Below, piece by piece: positions 42,161-56,100 of a stretch of 64,000 bases of DNA. Source of the stretch: Neocallimastix lanati (nom. inval.). Lineage: Eukaryota > Neocallimastigomycota > Neocallimastigomycetes > Neocallimastigales > Neocallimastigaceae. The notes under the pieces were generated by a model. The model was not told the DNA's origin and ran no database searches. It was given only the letters and a program-made list of their open reading frames with translations. A program made the translations under genes and the position numbers. The stretch's first letter is position 1. The number at the start of each line of letters is the position of its first letter. The stretch lies in assembly GCA_016946835.1 (NCBI GenBank), contig JACVTC010000067.1:877501-941500 (forward strand), read 5' to 3'.

Positions 42161-43581
42161 ATAATTTTATTAAAAAACATTTGATAAATAACAAAGTTTA
42201 ATAAAATTATAATAAGTTTAATTTTTAATTATTAAAATTTTAATTAATAATTACCTTATATATTTTCAGTATATATTTAGTTATTATATATACTTCATAT
42301 TAAATATTATTCAATATTTAATAATCTAAATTTATATATTTATACTTATATATTAAATTAAGACTTTTAAAACGTAATTAAGATATATAATAACTTTTAA
42401 TAGTACTAATTAAATAATCAAGTATTTTTACTTTCAAAAAAAAATCATTAAAATAATATTGGATAATACAATTTAAAATATCGTTTTATTATCAAAAGTT
42501 CACTATTTAGATATTCATTCTAATATATATATTGATATTAATTTCATTCCTTTAAATGCTTATCTTTATCCAATTGATATATTCATTGCTTGATTTTATA
42601 ATACATTGATTAAAGTATATAAAATATTAAACTTTTTTTCAATAATTATTTATTATTGATTATTGATTATTGATTATTTATTATTTATTATTATCATTTT
42701 TATTATTTTTATTATTTTAGATAGAATTATCGACTTTAATATAATATAAACAATTTATTATATTATTAATAATTTTTTAAGTGGTAATTAATGAAACAAA
42801 ATAAAATAAAATATACACTAATTTATGCATACAAATAGTTCAGATGATACATATACTGTTAATATGTAATATGTTAATAATATTCAAATAATATATCCAC
42901 TTTTAATATAATAGTACATAATATAGTAATATATACATAAATCTTCTATTCATAATTTTCTATTATTTTTTTTTTCTATTTGTATTTATTAATAAATATA
43001 TTTAACTATCTAAATAATACCAATTTTGGTATTTATATCATTAATATAGAATATATAATATAATATAATATATATATTATCCAATATCTCTAAGATAGAA
43101 TTAACATTAAATATATAAGTAAATAAATAAAAATGGTCAATTATTTATAGTTATTTGAATATGTGGCTAGTGCATCTATACTATAAAAAAAGTCATGCAA
43201 TTTGTTATTTAGTCAGTAATTTCATCCAGTAAATTAAATTATCCTCTAAATATAGATCAATGTCCGTAAATAATGAGGCGCACTTTTGTAAGTGTATATC
43301 TTATCATAGTTTAATTAAATCTTCAGAGATTAAAATTGAAATGAACAAAACCGACCTTAAAATGAATTAAAATTTTAAATGGATAAATGTAATTTATAAA
43401 ATTATATTATCTTCAATAGTTTATTAGCTCTTTATTAACTATAAATTAAAGTTTATTGATTACATAAAAATTTAATTTAATTTAATTTAATTTAGTTTAA
43501 TTTAATTTATTTGTATTATTAGAAATTTAATATTTTTGGTAAAATAATACTTTGTAATAAATAGTTAATGATTTAACAATT

Positions 43582-43672
43582 AAATAAATAATAAAAAAGT
43601 AAATAAATAATAAAAAAGTAAATAAATAATAAAAAAGTAAATAAATAATAAAAAAGTAAATAAATAATAAAT
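43582..43672. repeat. 19-bp minisatellite
   Basis: TAAATAAATAATAAAAAAG repeated more than four times head to tail with almost no variation. Confidence 0.85.
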
Positions 43673-44066
43673 AAATAAAAATTAATTAAATAATAAAATA
43701 AATAAACAATTAAATAAATTTTATATTAAATATATATTTTAAATTTTATACTTTTATACTTAATAATAATTTTAATTCATTTATTTTGTAATTATTTTTA
43801 TTATATAAATAATCCATCTTTTGTTCATTATTTTTAATTTTTAAGTTTATTTTCATATTCTTTCCTGTATAAAGAATTTTTAATTGATTATCAAATAAAT
43901 AAAAAATAAAACAAAGTAAAAATAGGAATTTAAAAAGAATTAAACATTTTTGTATCTTTTTTAAAAATAAATATTATATATATCTTTTGTATATAATAAA
44001 ACTATCAAAACCTTTCTAAATTATATCAATTAAATTTTGAAATTAAATTACAATAAATTATTTATA

Positions 44067-46871
44067 ATGGAATTCAAGACTCAAAATAGAAATTATCAAA
44101 AAGCTATAGAAGAATTAACTATTATCTTCTCGAATATTTATGATAAATTAAATCCAATTATTGGTAAAAATGAAAAAGAAATACTTGAATATATTTCGGA
44201 CGCAAGCTTACCGAAGAGACAAAGACTTATTAAGAACTTACAAAATAAAGTATTATGCACCTCTTCTGAAATTGTTCAAGTTAGAAGTAGTGCCATTGAA
44301 ATCTTAAATATATTACTCACAGATTCAAAGACTATAAGAAAGTTTGTTAAAATTATTATTAAATTTGGAAAAATGTTAAAAGAAGGAACATTAAATCTTT
44401 ATGGTAATTTTTTTTTTTATTCTTTTATATAAATATTAATCAAATTTATAATATATAATATATGTTTATATATATTTATAAAAATATAATTATTAATATT
44501 TATATTTTATTTTATTTTTTTCTTTTTTTAAGATTTGGTTTACAATTCTAATGAATATATTAACAGTGAAGATACTGATCTTGCTGAAAGAATTAAAACC
44601 TATATTATCATTGAAAGTGAATATATTGATTTAATTCTAGAACAAGGAATAAAGATGCCAGCTCGTCCACTTATTATCAGTGAATTATTTTATCAATCTA
44701 TTTTATTAATCAATGAATTCTCTAAGGATTTAGCTTTAGAAAGTTCTAGAGTTAAAAGTTCAAAAGAGTATATCTTTAATCTTACTATTAGAGATACAGA
44801 AGCTGACTTATTAAAATGGAATTTAAAGACTATCAAGGCTAATCATTACGTTCAATATTTAAATAAAAATTTAAATAAACCATTAGATGATGCAATGAAG
44901 GATGTTATTATTTCTCTCGCTAAGGATAGTAAATATGGTACTCTTTTACTTACAAGTCCATATTCTAAGCTTATTAAAAATTTTATTGCCGAATCTAAAG
45001 CTTTTATTCCATACGAAGTTTTAGAAATTATTACTTCAAGTATGATAGATAATAATGTTAAGGACTTTGATTATGAAGTTTGTAAGCTTTTACTTGACAG
45101 AGTTGTTGGTCCTAATGCATCTGAACAAGCTAGTGATTTATTAGAAAATGAAGCAGCTGCTACCTTCTTAAGAGCAATTGGTAATATTATTATTGGTAGT
45201 GAAGAGATCACCGAAAAAATTTTAAAAACTACTAACTTTATTGATGTTATTACTGAAATAATTAAGAAAGGAGCTCAAGATAATAAAAGTTCAAAGTGGT
45301 TTAATGAACAATTCATTAATAATATTATTAGCGTTTTTAGAATTGTTGCTGGTATTAAACTTCACAAGAATTTAACAAATGTTGTTGAGATTTCAGGTTC
45401 TTTGTCTGCATTAAAGGAGTATGAAAATTGTCCAAATAAATACATTCAACAATATGATGCATATGTTCAAGGTGATATTAAGAATATTCCAAAGACTAAA
45501 GTTAATATAAAGGTTGAACCCATTGAAGTTCCTGATCTTAAACTTTTATCAATTGATGATCAGTACCATTTACGTACTAGCTTAATTAATGCTGCTAATG
45601 AATGTATGAATGTTCCTTTAATAAGTGAAGATTATTATAATGTTACTCCATGTGATGGTGATGGTGTAGTTATTTTCAGTGGCATTGAAAAGACTGATAC
45701 TGGATATGCTTTTATTGGTGTTATTGTAAATATTTTCACAAAAGAAATTCATGATTCTACTTTCCATGAATGTTCAAGTGTTAATGATGTCAACGTTTTC
45801 TATGTTAATGAATATGCTAACTTAAGAAAGCATTGGGGTCAAATTACCAGAAATGATGCTTTAAAGATTTTATCATCTCTTTATAGTACTACTAAGGCTA
45901 TCCCTGGAAGAAATGGTGAACAAATTATAAAATCATTAGATTTATCCTTAAATGAAGTTTCTTTAGAAGATGTTTACATCGAACTTACTGGCATTACTTC
46001 TGAAGCTTTAGATAAGAATGCTCTTAAATCCTACGCTTGGTGGAGAGAATTCCTTGGTTCTGAATTTAATTACAAGATCCAATTTAAATTGAACGATTTT
46101 ATCTATAATGATAGTTATGTCAGGCCAAGATATTACAAAAATTACTCTAATTCTCCAAATGATGTACCAAACAATCCAGATAGCTATGTTCAATTCTGGG
46201 TTAGTGCAATGGAAAAGAACACTAACTTCAGTCAGGAACCATTCTATAGTAGAATGTTTACCTATCTTCTTCATACCTTACTCTATGTTTCAAGTATTCA
46301 AAATAAAGATTTAGAATTTGACCTTGAAGACCTTAAAAATATTTTAAGAAATACCTACTTGGATCTTATGGAAAACTACAAAAATGGTAGTAATATTCAA
46401 AATAATGCTCTTTTCGAAGCTATGACTGAAAGAACTCTCGTTCTTGAACCAGAAGAAGAATTAATTATTCCAACAGAATTATACATGATCTTCTCTGCTA
46501 CTCAAAATAATCTTCAATTACCAATTGAAGGTATTCTCCGTAAGGCCAACAGATTAATTCCAATTGAAAGTCGTATTAAGAATTCAGAAATTAAACATTT
46601 AGAATCCCTTTTATTAAAAAATGTTAAGGATATGTATATCAATGATAATATTGATATTCAAAGTATCTACAATAATGAAAATATTTCCAAATATATAAGC
46701 TCAATTCATAAAGATGAAAATATTGCTAAACAATTCTTCTTAAACACTTTAATTTTATTAAATGCCTTTATAAAAAATGTTAAGCATCTAATTTTATCTT
46801 CATCATTTGAAGATACTGAACAATCCGATTTAATTCAACTTGGTTTCCAAAGTCAAAGAAGCTATTTCTAA
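44067..46871 (+). CDS. Unrecognised 891-aa protein, largely helical
   Basis: Two exons, 44067-44403 and 44533-46871, joined in phase 1 (TAT G|GTAATT; TTTAAG|AT TTG). The ATG at 44067 (MEFKTQNRNYQKAIEEL) is chosen; the longer frame from 44037 has no ATG. The N-terminal 450 residues are regular amphipathic-helix sequence of the kind seen in ARM/HEAT or other alpha-solenoid proteins (LIISELFYQSILLINEF, AATFLRAIGNIIIGSEEI), but no signature repeat is recognised. The middle (470-600) has a beta-like stretch DGDGVVIFSGIEK and GYAFIGVIVNIF, then KHWGQITRNDALKIL. The C-terminal third is again helical. No transmembrane segment or signal peptide is evident. Codons ending in C or G (ATC, AAG, CTT) are more frequent than in neighbours, perhaps indicating good expression. 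No function is claimed. Confidence 0.8.
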
Positions 46872-47202
46872 ACTTTAAAATAGAAATCTATAAAAGAAAA
46901 AATAATAAAAAAAAAACAATAAAAAATAAAATAAATTATAATTTTTATATCAAAATATAATAAATAATAAATAATAAATAATAAAAATTAATGAGTTAAA
47001 TAAATTAATGTATATATTATAAAATCATTAATTAAAATAAATTTATAATAATAAAATGATATATAAGTATATATATTTCATTGTTAAATTTTATATGAAC
47101 GGAATTCAATCAAATTTAAAATCTAAATATTAAATAATTATTTTAAAAAAATTTTTTTAATTCAATCCCAATAAATCATTCACAAAGTATAAAATAATTA
47201 CT

Positions 47203-47233
<31 letters not shown>

Positions 47234-47579
47234 TTATTATTTTCATAGTTTATTATGAAAATAATAAAATGTTTTTATGAAATCCAATTTGTTAATAATA
47301 CCATTAAATACTATAACTATTAAATACAATAAATTTTTAGTATTTCTTATTTATATAGTTATTATTATATATATCTAAAAAATATAAATATTTTTTTATC
47401 TTGTATATTAATTTAGTTTCAAATAATTTTTAAATTAATATTTTATAAATAATATCGTCATTATCATAATAAAAGATTTTATATATAAATAAATTTAAAA
47501 ACAGTGTTTTTAATTATAAATAAGTTAATATATATTTATTTGATTTATTTAAAAAATTAAAAAAGAATATGTAACAAGT

Positions 47580-47960
47580 ATATAATTTCCTTCTCGGTGG
47601 AAGGGATACATACATTATTGATTTAGATTATACAAAAGAGTGGGACGTTTATTTAAAAACCAAATCAATTCTGATGATTATTCTAAAACGCCATTCTTGG
47701 TGAGATCTACGGCTCTCATTACAGAAATTATGTCTAGGGCTATTACTCAACAAGAATTTCATATTCCGACGGTATAAGCGCAAACCAACGGGGAGTGTCA
47801 ACCCTGAAAATGCAATAACACAGGCCAGAAGGGTCAATGCCTCTTAAGGAGAAGACTATTATTTCTTTCAGATTGACAATTCAAATCCTAATCCGGAATA
47901 AGAATTCTTTTAAAAAGAAATTTTATAATTTAGAGATGAGGTTCGTTGTATATGAACTTT
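47580..47960 (+). pseudogene. GC-richer coding relic, possibly retroelement-derived
   Basis: Frame-broken plus-strand readings: FLLGGRDTYIIDLDYTKEWD, SKTPFLVRSTALITEIMS, RYKRKPTGSVNPENAITQ followed by ARRV. The NPENAITQARR segment loosely recalls the end of retroelement capsid proteins, but this is weak. A second explanation is a dead host gene copy. No protease, RT or integrase motif is visible. Confidence 0.35.
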
Positions 47961-48051
47961 TTCCTTAATTTATTTATACACCACTTTATTTTGAATATTA
48001 CTTTTATTTAATAAATGTATAAAAAAAAGTTAAAGTAATCAATAATTGCGG

Positions 48052-48098
<47 letters not shown>

Positions 48099-48226
48099 AT
48101 TGTTGTATATATAAATTAGTATTGATATTTAAAATGTAACTTTTATATATATAAAAAAAAAATAAATGAATGATAATATAATATTCATATAGTGTTAAAA
48201 ATTATTTATTTTTAAATAAAATTTGT

Positions 48227-48228
48227 AT

Positions 48229-48291
<63 letters not shown>

Positions 48292-48292
48292 T
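48227..48292. repeat. (TTTA)n microsatellite
   Basis: About 16 tandem TTTA units, uninterrupted until ATTCATTTT. Confidence 0.9.
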
Positions 48293-49059
48293 TCATTTTA
48301 AAATCATCTAAATATTTATATAAAACCAATTTTAATTCTTTTTTTTAAAAAAAATTTCTTTCATAATATACTGATTCTAAACTTTGATTTAATTAAAAAA
48401 ATAATAATTTCTTATTTTTATAGTTATGAAATATTCATTATAGCAAAAAAATAAATATTACATTTATTAAAATATTAATAATTAAATAAAATAATAATAA
48501 ATAAAATATAATAATAATAATAAAATAAAATAATAATAATAAAATAAAATAATTTTAAATATATTCTATAGGTATTTTTATATTTTATTTCTTTACAAAT
48601 GTATGATAGTAATTTACGTGTTTAATCCTATATTAAAATTAAATATTTATGATTAGTTTTATTATTATAATATTAAAGTTTAATATTTATATTTTTATTC
48701 TTATTTTAATTTTAATTTTAATTTTAATTTTCGTTTTTTTTTTTTTTTTTTTTTTTTAAATAATAAATAATAAGAAATAAAAATATTAATAAATTAGAAT
48801 ATAACATTGAGAATAAATTTTCGAATCAAAATTATATTTTAAATATTTTTTGTTATTAAAAAAACAAGAAGAAAAAAAATAAATAAAGAACATTTTAATT
48901 TTATTATATTCTATATTTACCCTTTTTTTATATAATTTAAAGTATATAAATATTTAAAAATTTTATAAAGTTCTTATTATTTCTTTTCATAAGAAAGTAT
49001 ATACAAAAATCAAAGCAACAAACAATACAAACGCTCATTATATTAGATATTTTACATAC

Positions 49060-49111
<52 letters not shown>

Positions 49112-49172
49112 TAAATATTCAAACATACTTATCTTTTAGTATTTTAGTACAAATAATAAATCTATATTAAAT

Positions 49173-50382
49173 ATGGCTGCTACATTTCAAGCAGATTTCG
49201 TATCTTTTAATTCGAAACCAAATCCACCAGTACCGACAAATGCACAAACTAATATATCAACAACAAAAGCAACTGCTTCCAATCCTGAAAATTATAAATT
49301 TGACCAACAAAGGTTACAGAAGCTTGATTCTGTTGAAAAACAAGAATTATTTGTGTTTCAATGGCTATCAACATTAGAAAAGGAATTAAGAAAAGGAGAT
49401 AAAGTAATATATAAAATAATAAAAAATGATAAAAAAAAATATATATATATGTATTATTAGTAATTTTATTCGAACAATTAAATTAAGAATTAATAATTAA
49501 AGTAATTAAAGATAATAATAAAAATCTATTTTTTCTTAAATTAAAATTATTATATATTTATTATTTTTATTTTATTTATTATTTATTTATTATTACTAAT
49601 GTTATTTTTATTTTTATTTTTATTTTTATTATTATTATTTATTTATTAATATATAATATTGAATTGAAAATTTAAAATTTTTTAAATAAATGTTTTTATA
49701 TATTATTATTACTATTCAAACAATAAGGGAACTCTTGCAAATGAACAAGATAAACTTGAAAAGGTATTATTAAAATTTTTATCCTCAACAACACCAAAAC
49801 CTTCAAGACCAACTCGTAAATTAATTGCTAGATGTTTTAATTTAATATTTACATTCGGAAGTCAGAGAAAAATTTTTGATACAATAGTAGCTATTCAACA
49901 ACTTTTAAAAAATGTGGTTGATAATTCAAATAAATTGTAAATTATTTATTTTATATATATATATATTTTTTTATATATTTTAAAAAAAAAAAAAAAAAGG
50001 ATTTTAATTCCATTTTGTTATACATATATGTTTACTGCAAAATTAAATATTATATAAAATTTAATAGAGCAGTAATTCATTGCTTAGGTGCAATAACTGA
50101 AGTTCATGGAAAAAACGTTATGTCGTTATTTTCAGAAACTGTAATTAGTTTAGTAAAATTAATGAAACAATCCACTGATGTAATAAACATATATATATAT
50201 ATTTTTTTTTTAAATACTATATAAATATATTTTAGTAATATGAATATGAATATAATATTATCATTATCATAATCATTAACATATTAATATAATATTAATT
50301 ATTAAATAAATGGAATATTAATTTTAAAATCAAAACTATCAAAACAATCAAAAATATCAAAAAAAATCAAAAAATATCAAAA

Positions 50383-50430
<48 letters not shown>

Positions 50431-52807
50431 AAAAATAAAAAAATTTAAAAAAAAAAAATAAAATAAAGGTTCATATTCGTCATGAAATATTCGATTCATT
50501 ATGTAGAGGTCTTAAAGGAGCAGGTCGTGCATTATCAGAATCAACTGCAAAAGATATATTTAAATTATGTAAACATGGATTTAATGATAAAATCTTAATT
50601 ATAAGAGCTGACTCGGGCAAAGTAATTAATGAAATTAAATAAATATAAATATAATTCTAAATGTAAATATAATATATTTGTGCATATTTTATTAGTTCTA
50701 ATAATTATTTTATTATTTATTTTTTTTATAATATTTTTTTTTTATTTTATCATAATAATTATAATAATAATAATAATAATAATTAAAAGTGTTTACAAGC
50801 ATTATATGATTATACAATATACCCAAAACCAGTCTCTCAAAGTGATTATGAATCATTGATTATGTCAATGATAAAAGGAATGGATAAATCCAATTTCAAA
50901 GTAAGACAATCCTTATCAAGTGCCGCATCTTATTTATTAATTACATTCCTTCAAAGTCCTATTCCAAAAAAGAAGTCTTCATCAACACCAGCCCCACCTA
51001 CTTATCCAGCAATCGACGAAGCTTTAACAATTTTGTACAATGCTTTTAATAAATATTCTTCACGTGAAATTCTTACTGGTATAATTGAAATATATGCATC
51101 ATTTTATCAAAAAATGGGTATTCAATGGATAGAAGATAATTATGTTCTCATTTTAAATCATACATTAAGTTTATTAAAGAATACTAAAAGTGATCAGAAT
51201 AGTTCTTTAATAGTCAATGAATATTGTAAATATCTTTTAAGAAATGTTATAGGAAAAGTTTTAAGTGAATCAGGACAAAATAATGCAGTAAAAATTATTA
51301 TAAATGAACATATAAAGAAAGTACTTGTAAATAAAACTTTTACTAAAGAGAAAGATTTAGAAATAAAATGTGTTTTAGATGAATTATCAGCTTTATTATT
51401 AGATTTAGGACCAGCTTTAGTATATGTTCCTGTAAGTTTTATTTATTTATTTATTTATTTAAATAATATATACAAACATTTAATATAAGTATCTACATAA
51501 TAGCATTATTGTTACTAATATTAATATAAATATTTTATTTATTATTTAATCTAAAAATTTTATATAATAAATATATAATGGAAATATTTATATAAACATA
51601 TTATAGGAAGTTGCAAAAGCATTGAATTCTGTAATATCTTATCCGAATAGAGCTGTAAATATTACTGCTTCTTGGTGTTTAAGATGTTTCTGTAAAAAGA
51701 ATTCAATATATATTTATCAAGAAATTAGTTATTTTGTTAACCAATTAAATAATGCTGAAACAAATCTTAATGAAGAAAATGAAAGTTCAATTGAAAATTA
51801 TATATCATATTGTTATCCATTAGCAACGTTAATTACATTAATTCCTCAACACTCTTTAAATGTTTCAATTGCAACTGCCGCACAACTTTTTAATTACTCA
51901 AGTCATATTTTAAAATCAGTACAAGGTAATCAATCATCATCAAATATACCATTAAAAATTATGGATGCTAAGATACTGGTTGCCTGGACTATTATCGATG
52001 CTTTAATGTCATTGGGTCCAAAATTCGTAAAAGTACATTTAAATCAATTATTAAATTTATGGAAAAATGCCCTCCCAAAAATTTCTATGAAAGATCAATC
52101 CATTCAATCAAATGAAACTGAACTAATTCATCAAATTGATTCCAGATCTTATGCACTTTCTGCTCTTCATTCATTCCTAGAATATAATGACGATAGTTTA
52201 ATTAATATCGATATTTCAAAAAAAATCGTTATTTGTTTAAATAATGTTTTAGCATTTATATCTTCATTACCAAAACATTATTCAAATATTTTATCTTATG
52301 CATTACATGCACAATCTATTATTAATTCCGCTGCCAATGCATCAATGACCTCTTCATCCTCGTCATCTTCTCCATTAAAGGCTATTATGGAAAGAGAATA
52401 TTTGATGAAAAAAAGATTATATCAATGTTATTGTAAATTTTCTGATCCATCAGTTTATGAAATGGCTCAAACCATTCTTTTAAAAGCTTCTCTTGAACTT
52501 ATTGCACCAGATTATGAGAAAAATACCAATCCATTTACTGGAAATATAAATAGTCATACGATTAATTCATCTATTTTAGCAGGAAGTAATGCTTCCTCAT
52601 TAATTAAAGGAATAAGAGTTGAAGTTGCCAATCATTTAGGATTAATTGATCGAGGTATTAACAGTATCGTAACTTCGGATTATGATGTTCAAAGAATTGA
52701 AGAATTGGTAAAAATATTTAAATATATATTCTAAGTTTTTTATTATAAATTTATTTTTATTTTTATTTTTATTTTTATTTTTATTTTTATTTTTATTTTT
52801 ATTTTTA

Positions 52808-52838
<31 letters not shown>

Positions 52839-53113
52839 TTTATTTTTATTTTTATTTTTATTTTTATTTTTATTTTTATTTTTATTTTTATTTTTATTTT
52901 AATTTTTATTTTTATTTTTATTTTTATTTTTATTTTTATTTTTATTTTTATTTTTATTTTTATTTTTATTTTTATTTTTATTTTTATTTTTATTTTTATT
53001 TTTATTTTTATTTTTATTTTTATTTTTATTTTTTTATTTTTTTATTTTTTTATTTTTTTATTTTATTTAATTCTTTATGCTTTATTTTGTTTTTATATAT
53101 TTATTATATATTT

Positions 53114-53159
<46 letters not shown>

Positions 53160-56100
53160 ATTTAATTAAATAAATTTTATTTTATTTTATAATATATTAT
53201 AATAAGATTGATCAAAAGTCTTTTTCATCATGTGAAAATGATCCACATGTTTTATTTGAAAAAGAATATTGTTTAGATTTTAGTGATAATATTCAACAAT
53301 GTCCAGTTTCACCACCATTAAATATTGGAATAGTTGATGCTGCCATCGAATTATATTCTAAACTATTTCCAATTCAAGGTTCAAATCATCAAGAAACATG
53401 TAATGAATATTTCTTGAAGGTTACTAAATATCTAGAAACAAAGATTTGGCCAGGTAAAAAGGAAGCTGTTCAAACTAATTTAATTATTGCAATATTGGGT
53501 TCTCTTAAATATATATTAAAAAATCAAGGATCTTTAAAAAGTAATAAAGTTGCATCACAAATTCAAGAGTTGGTTCTGGGTTCTTTATCACATTCTTCTT
53601 ATATTATAAGAGCTATATCTAGTGAAACAGTAGGTCGTTTAGCTCAAGCTATGAATACGGCTTCATTTACAAATCCATTAATGAAAGAATTAATTGATAG
53701 AATCGTGAATCAAAGAGATCCTGAAACTAGATCAGGTTGTTCTCTTGCCTTGGGATGTATTCAAGGTCATGTTGGGGGTATGGCTGGTGGATCTCAATTA
53801 AAAACCATCGTTGGTATATTACATTCCTTAGCAAGTGATCCACATCCTCAAGTACACATGTGGGCATTATATTCTATTTGGATGATTGTGGAAGGTTCTG
53901 GTTTAATGTATAGTACTTATGTTAACTCTACTCTTTCTATTATTTCTAAATTAATTATGTCAGAGAGTCATGAGCCAGCATCATCTTTTGATAATTATAA
54001 TGATATTCACTCCGGATATGCTGGTGTTTATCCAGCTTTTGGAAAGATTCTTTATGCATTAATTGGTGTAATTGGACCTGAATTGATGCTTTCCTCTAAA
54101 CTTCGTGATCTTTGTTTCAATTTATATGAAGAATTCAAAAATGATTCCGATCCTTTTGTGGTCGTTGAAGCCATTCGTTGTATTCAACACTTTATTCTTT
54201 TTGCCCCTAAGCATCTAGATGTTGGATCTTTAATTCCATTCCTTCAATATCAACTTTCAAATGATAATAAATCTCAAGTTCAAATATTACGTAAAGGATG
54301 TGTCACTTGTCTTTATCAGTTAGTTCAACGTGAACCAGAATTAGTATTAAGAAATGCTAATAAATTGGAGGAACAACTTTTTGGTTTACTAGATATTGAA
54401 CCCGATAAAATGGTAAAAGATGAAATAAAGGATATTCTTCTTAATCTTTTACGTCATGTTGGCCCAAAACATCCCTCTAAATGGTTAGTTTTAATAAAAA
54501 TGATTTTATCAAAAAGTGGTACGGTTGGTGGAGCATCCAATGATACTAGTGTACATCAAATGAATGATCAGGATGAAGATGATGAAGAATATTTTGCTAA
54601 CGTTGATGAATCAGATAAAAAGCCATCTAAAGTTGTTCAGTTTTCATCTAAAGGTAAAAATATTGAAGTAGTTTTACTTCCAAGATGGAGAACACATCTT
54701 TTCGCATTAAATTGTCTCCGAGAACTTCTTAATGTTATCTATAAGACAGGTCAAAAAGCCCATTATGATTTACAAATTGCAAGAAAAATTAGAGAACAAT
54801 ATGGTGATAAAAATACTGACTTTTTAGTTTTTAAGTTGAATGATTTAATTCAAATGGCATTTGGTACAGCTACTGCTGCTGTCATTGATTTAAGATTAGG
54901 TGGTCTAAATGTTTTACAAGATATTCTTCAAAAATTCTCAGATTCTGAAGATCCTGATTATGAAGGTCATGCCTTAATAGAACAATATCAAGCTCAAATT
55001 TCTGCTGCTTTAACTCCTGCATTTACTAAAGATGCACCCTTAGAAGTTACTAGTGTTGCTTGTCGTGTTTGTTCAAAATATATTGGTAGTGGTATTAATA
55101 AAGATTTAAGTACTCTTTCTCGTGTTTTAAAAAATATGAATCAATGTCTCTTAAAGTATACCTCTATTCATATTAACGCTGATGACTCCAATTTGAATCA
55201 AACCACTTCTCATACAAATGATAAAATTATTAATAGTAATAACAACAATAATAATAGTAAGAGTAGTAAGAATAATAATAATAATAACAATAATGCTAAT
55301 GCTAATGCTAATGATCATAAATATAGTACCCATGCCTTCCTTTTAGTAAGACTTTCTATTTTAAGTTCATGGGCTGAACTTCATTTAGCTTCCTATAAAC
55401 ATAACTTTTTAATTCCTGTGGTACAACCTAATTTGAAATTATTATTATCCTATTGGATATCATCACTTTGTGAATTTAGTCGTCTTAAACAGGAATCAGA
55501 AATGCATTCACCATCCTCGATGACAAGAGTAAGCGATTCCTTTTCTGCTATTACCTCAATTTACTTAGCTTTTGTTCGTGATATTAATTTACCATTTTAT
55601 GAACATTCTTGGATTCCATTTATTCAAGCAGTTGCTAGTTTGATCAATTATACAGATAATGAAATTAAGCTTATATTCAGACCAGAATCTGTTTCACCAA
55701 AATACCCCCCAAAGTCATTTTATATTCTTTTCGGTCTCTGTATTGGTTTAATTACCAATGAAAAATCCTTCTATTCTAAAAATAATCAAATTATAAATAA
55801 GGAACTTTTTAGTGGAGAAAAGAACTATGATAAGAATGAAATTATTATTATTTGTTTGGATAGTATCTTAAAATTCTTTAATCCAGTATTCGCTGGTACA
55901 GAATTCCTATATGATGATATATTCTTTGAAATTCTTGCCATATTTGAAAGACTTTCTCGTCAAAGAAATGTAGATATTCAATATCTTATAGTTGCTATAT
56001 TAAATCTTATTGCTAAAAATTATCCTTATTTCTATACCAATCTTGATAGTGATGCTAAAGAATTAGTTATTGATGAGATAAACTATGGTGTATCCGAAAA

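Larger units (their letters stand above)
41295..44066. other. Intergenic region with a flanked GC island and minisatellites
   Basis: No gene found. It contains two direct repeats around a GC-rich island (41758-42160), a mildly GC-richer relic at about 43130-43370 with no recognisable coding, a TTTAA pentamer run (43470-43512) and a 19-bp minisatellite (43582-43672). Confidence 0.6.
46872..49172. other. Intergenic region with a relic and a TTTA array
   Basis: A/T-rich, with poly(A) runs (47204-47230, 48058-48096), a GC-richer relic at about 47580-47960 and a (TTTA)n array at 48227-48292. No intact gene. Confidence 0.6.

Noticed and set aside
50629-50789. Hydrophobic 76-aa plus-strand frame
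   Set aside because: Intron sequence of LAA1 between exons 4 and 5.
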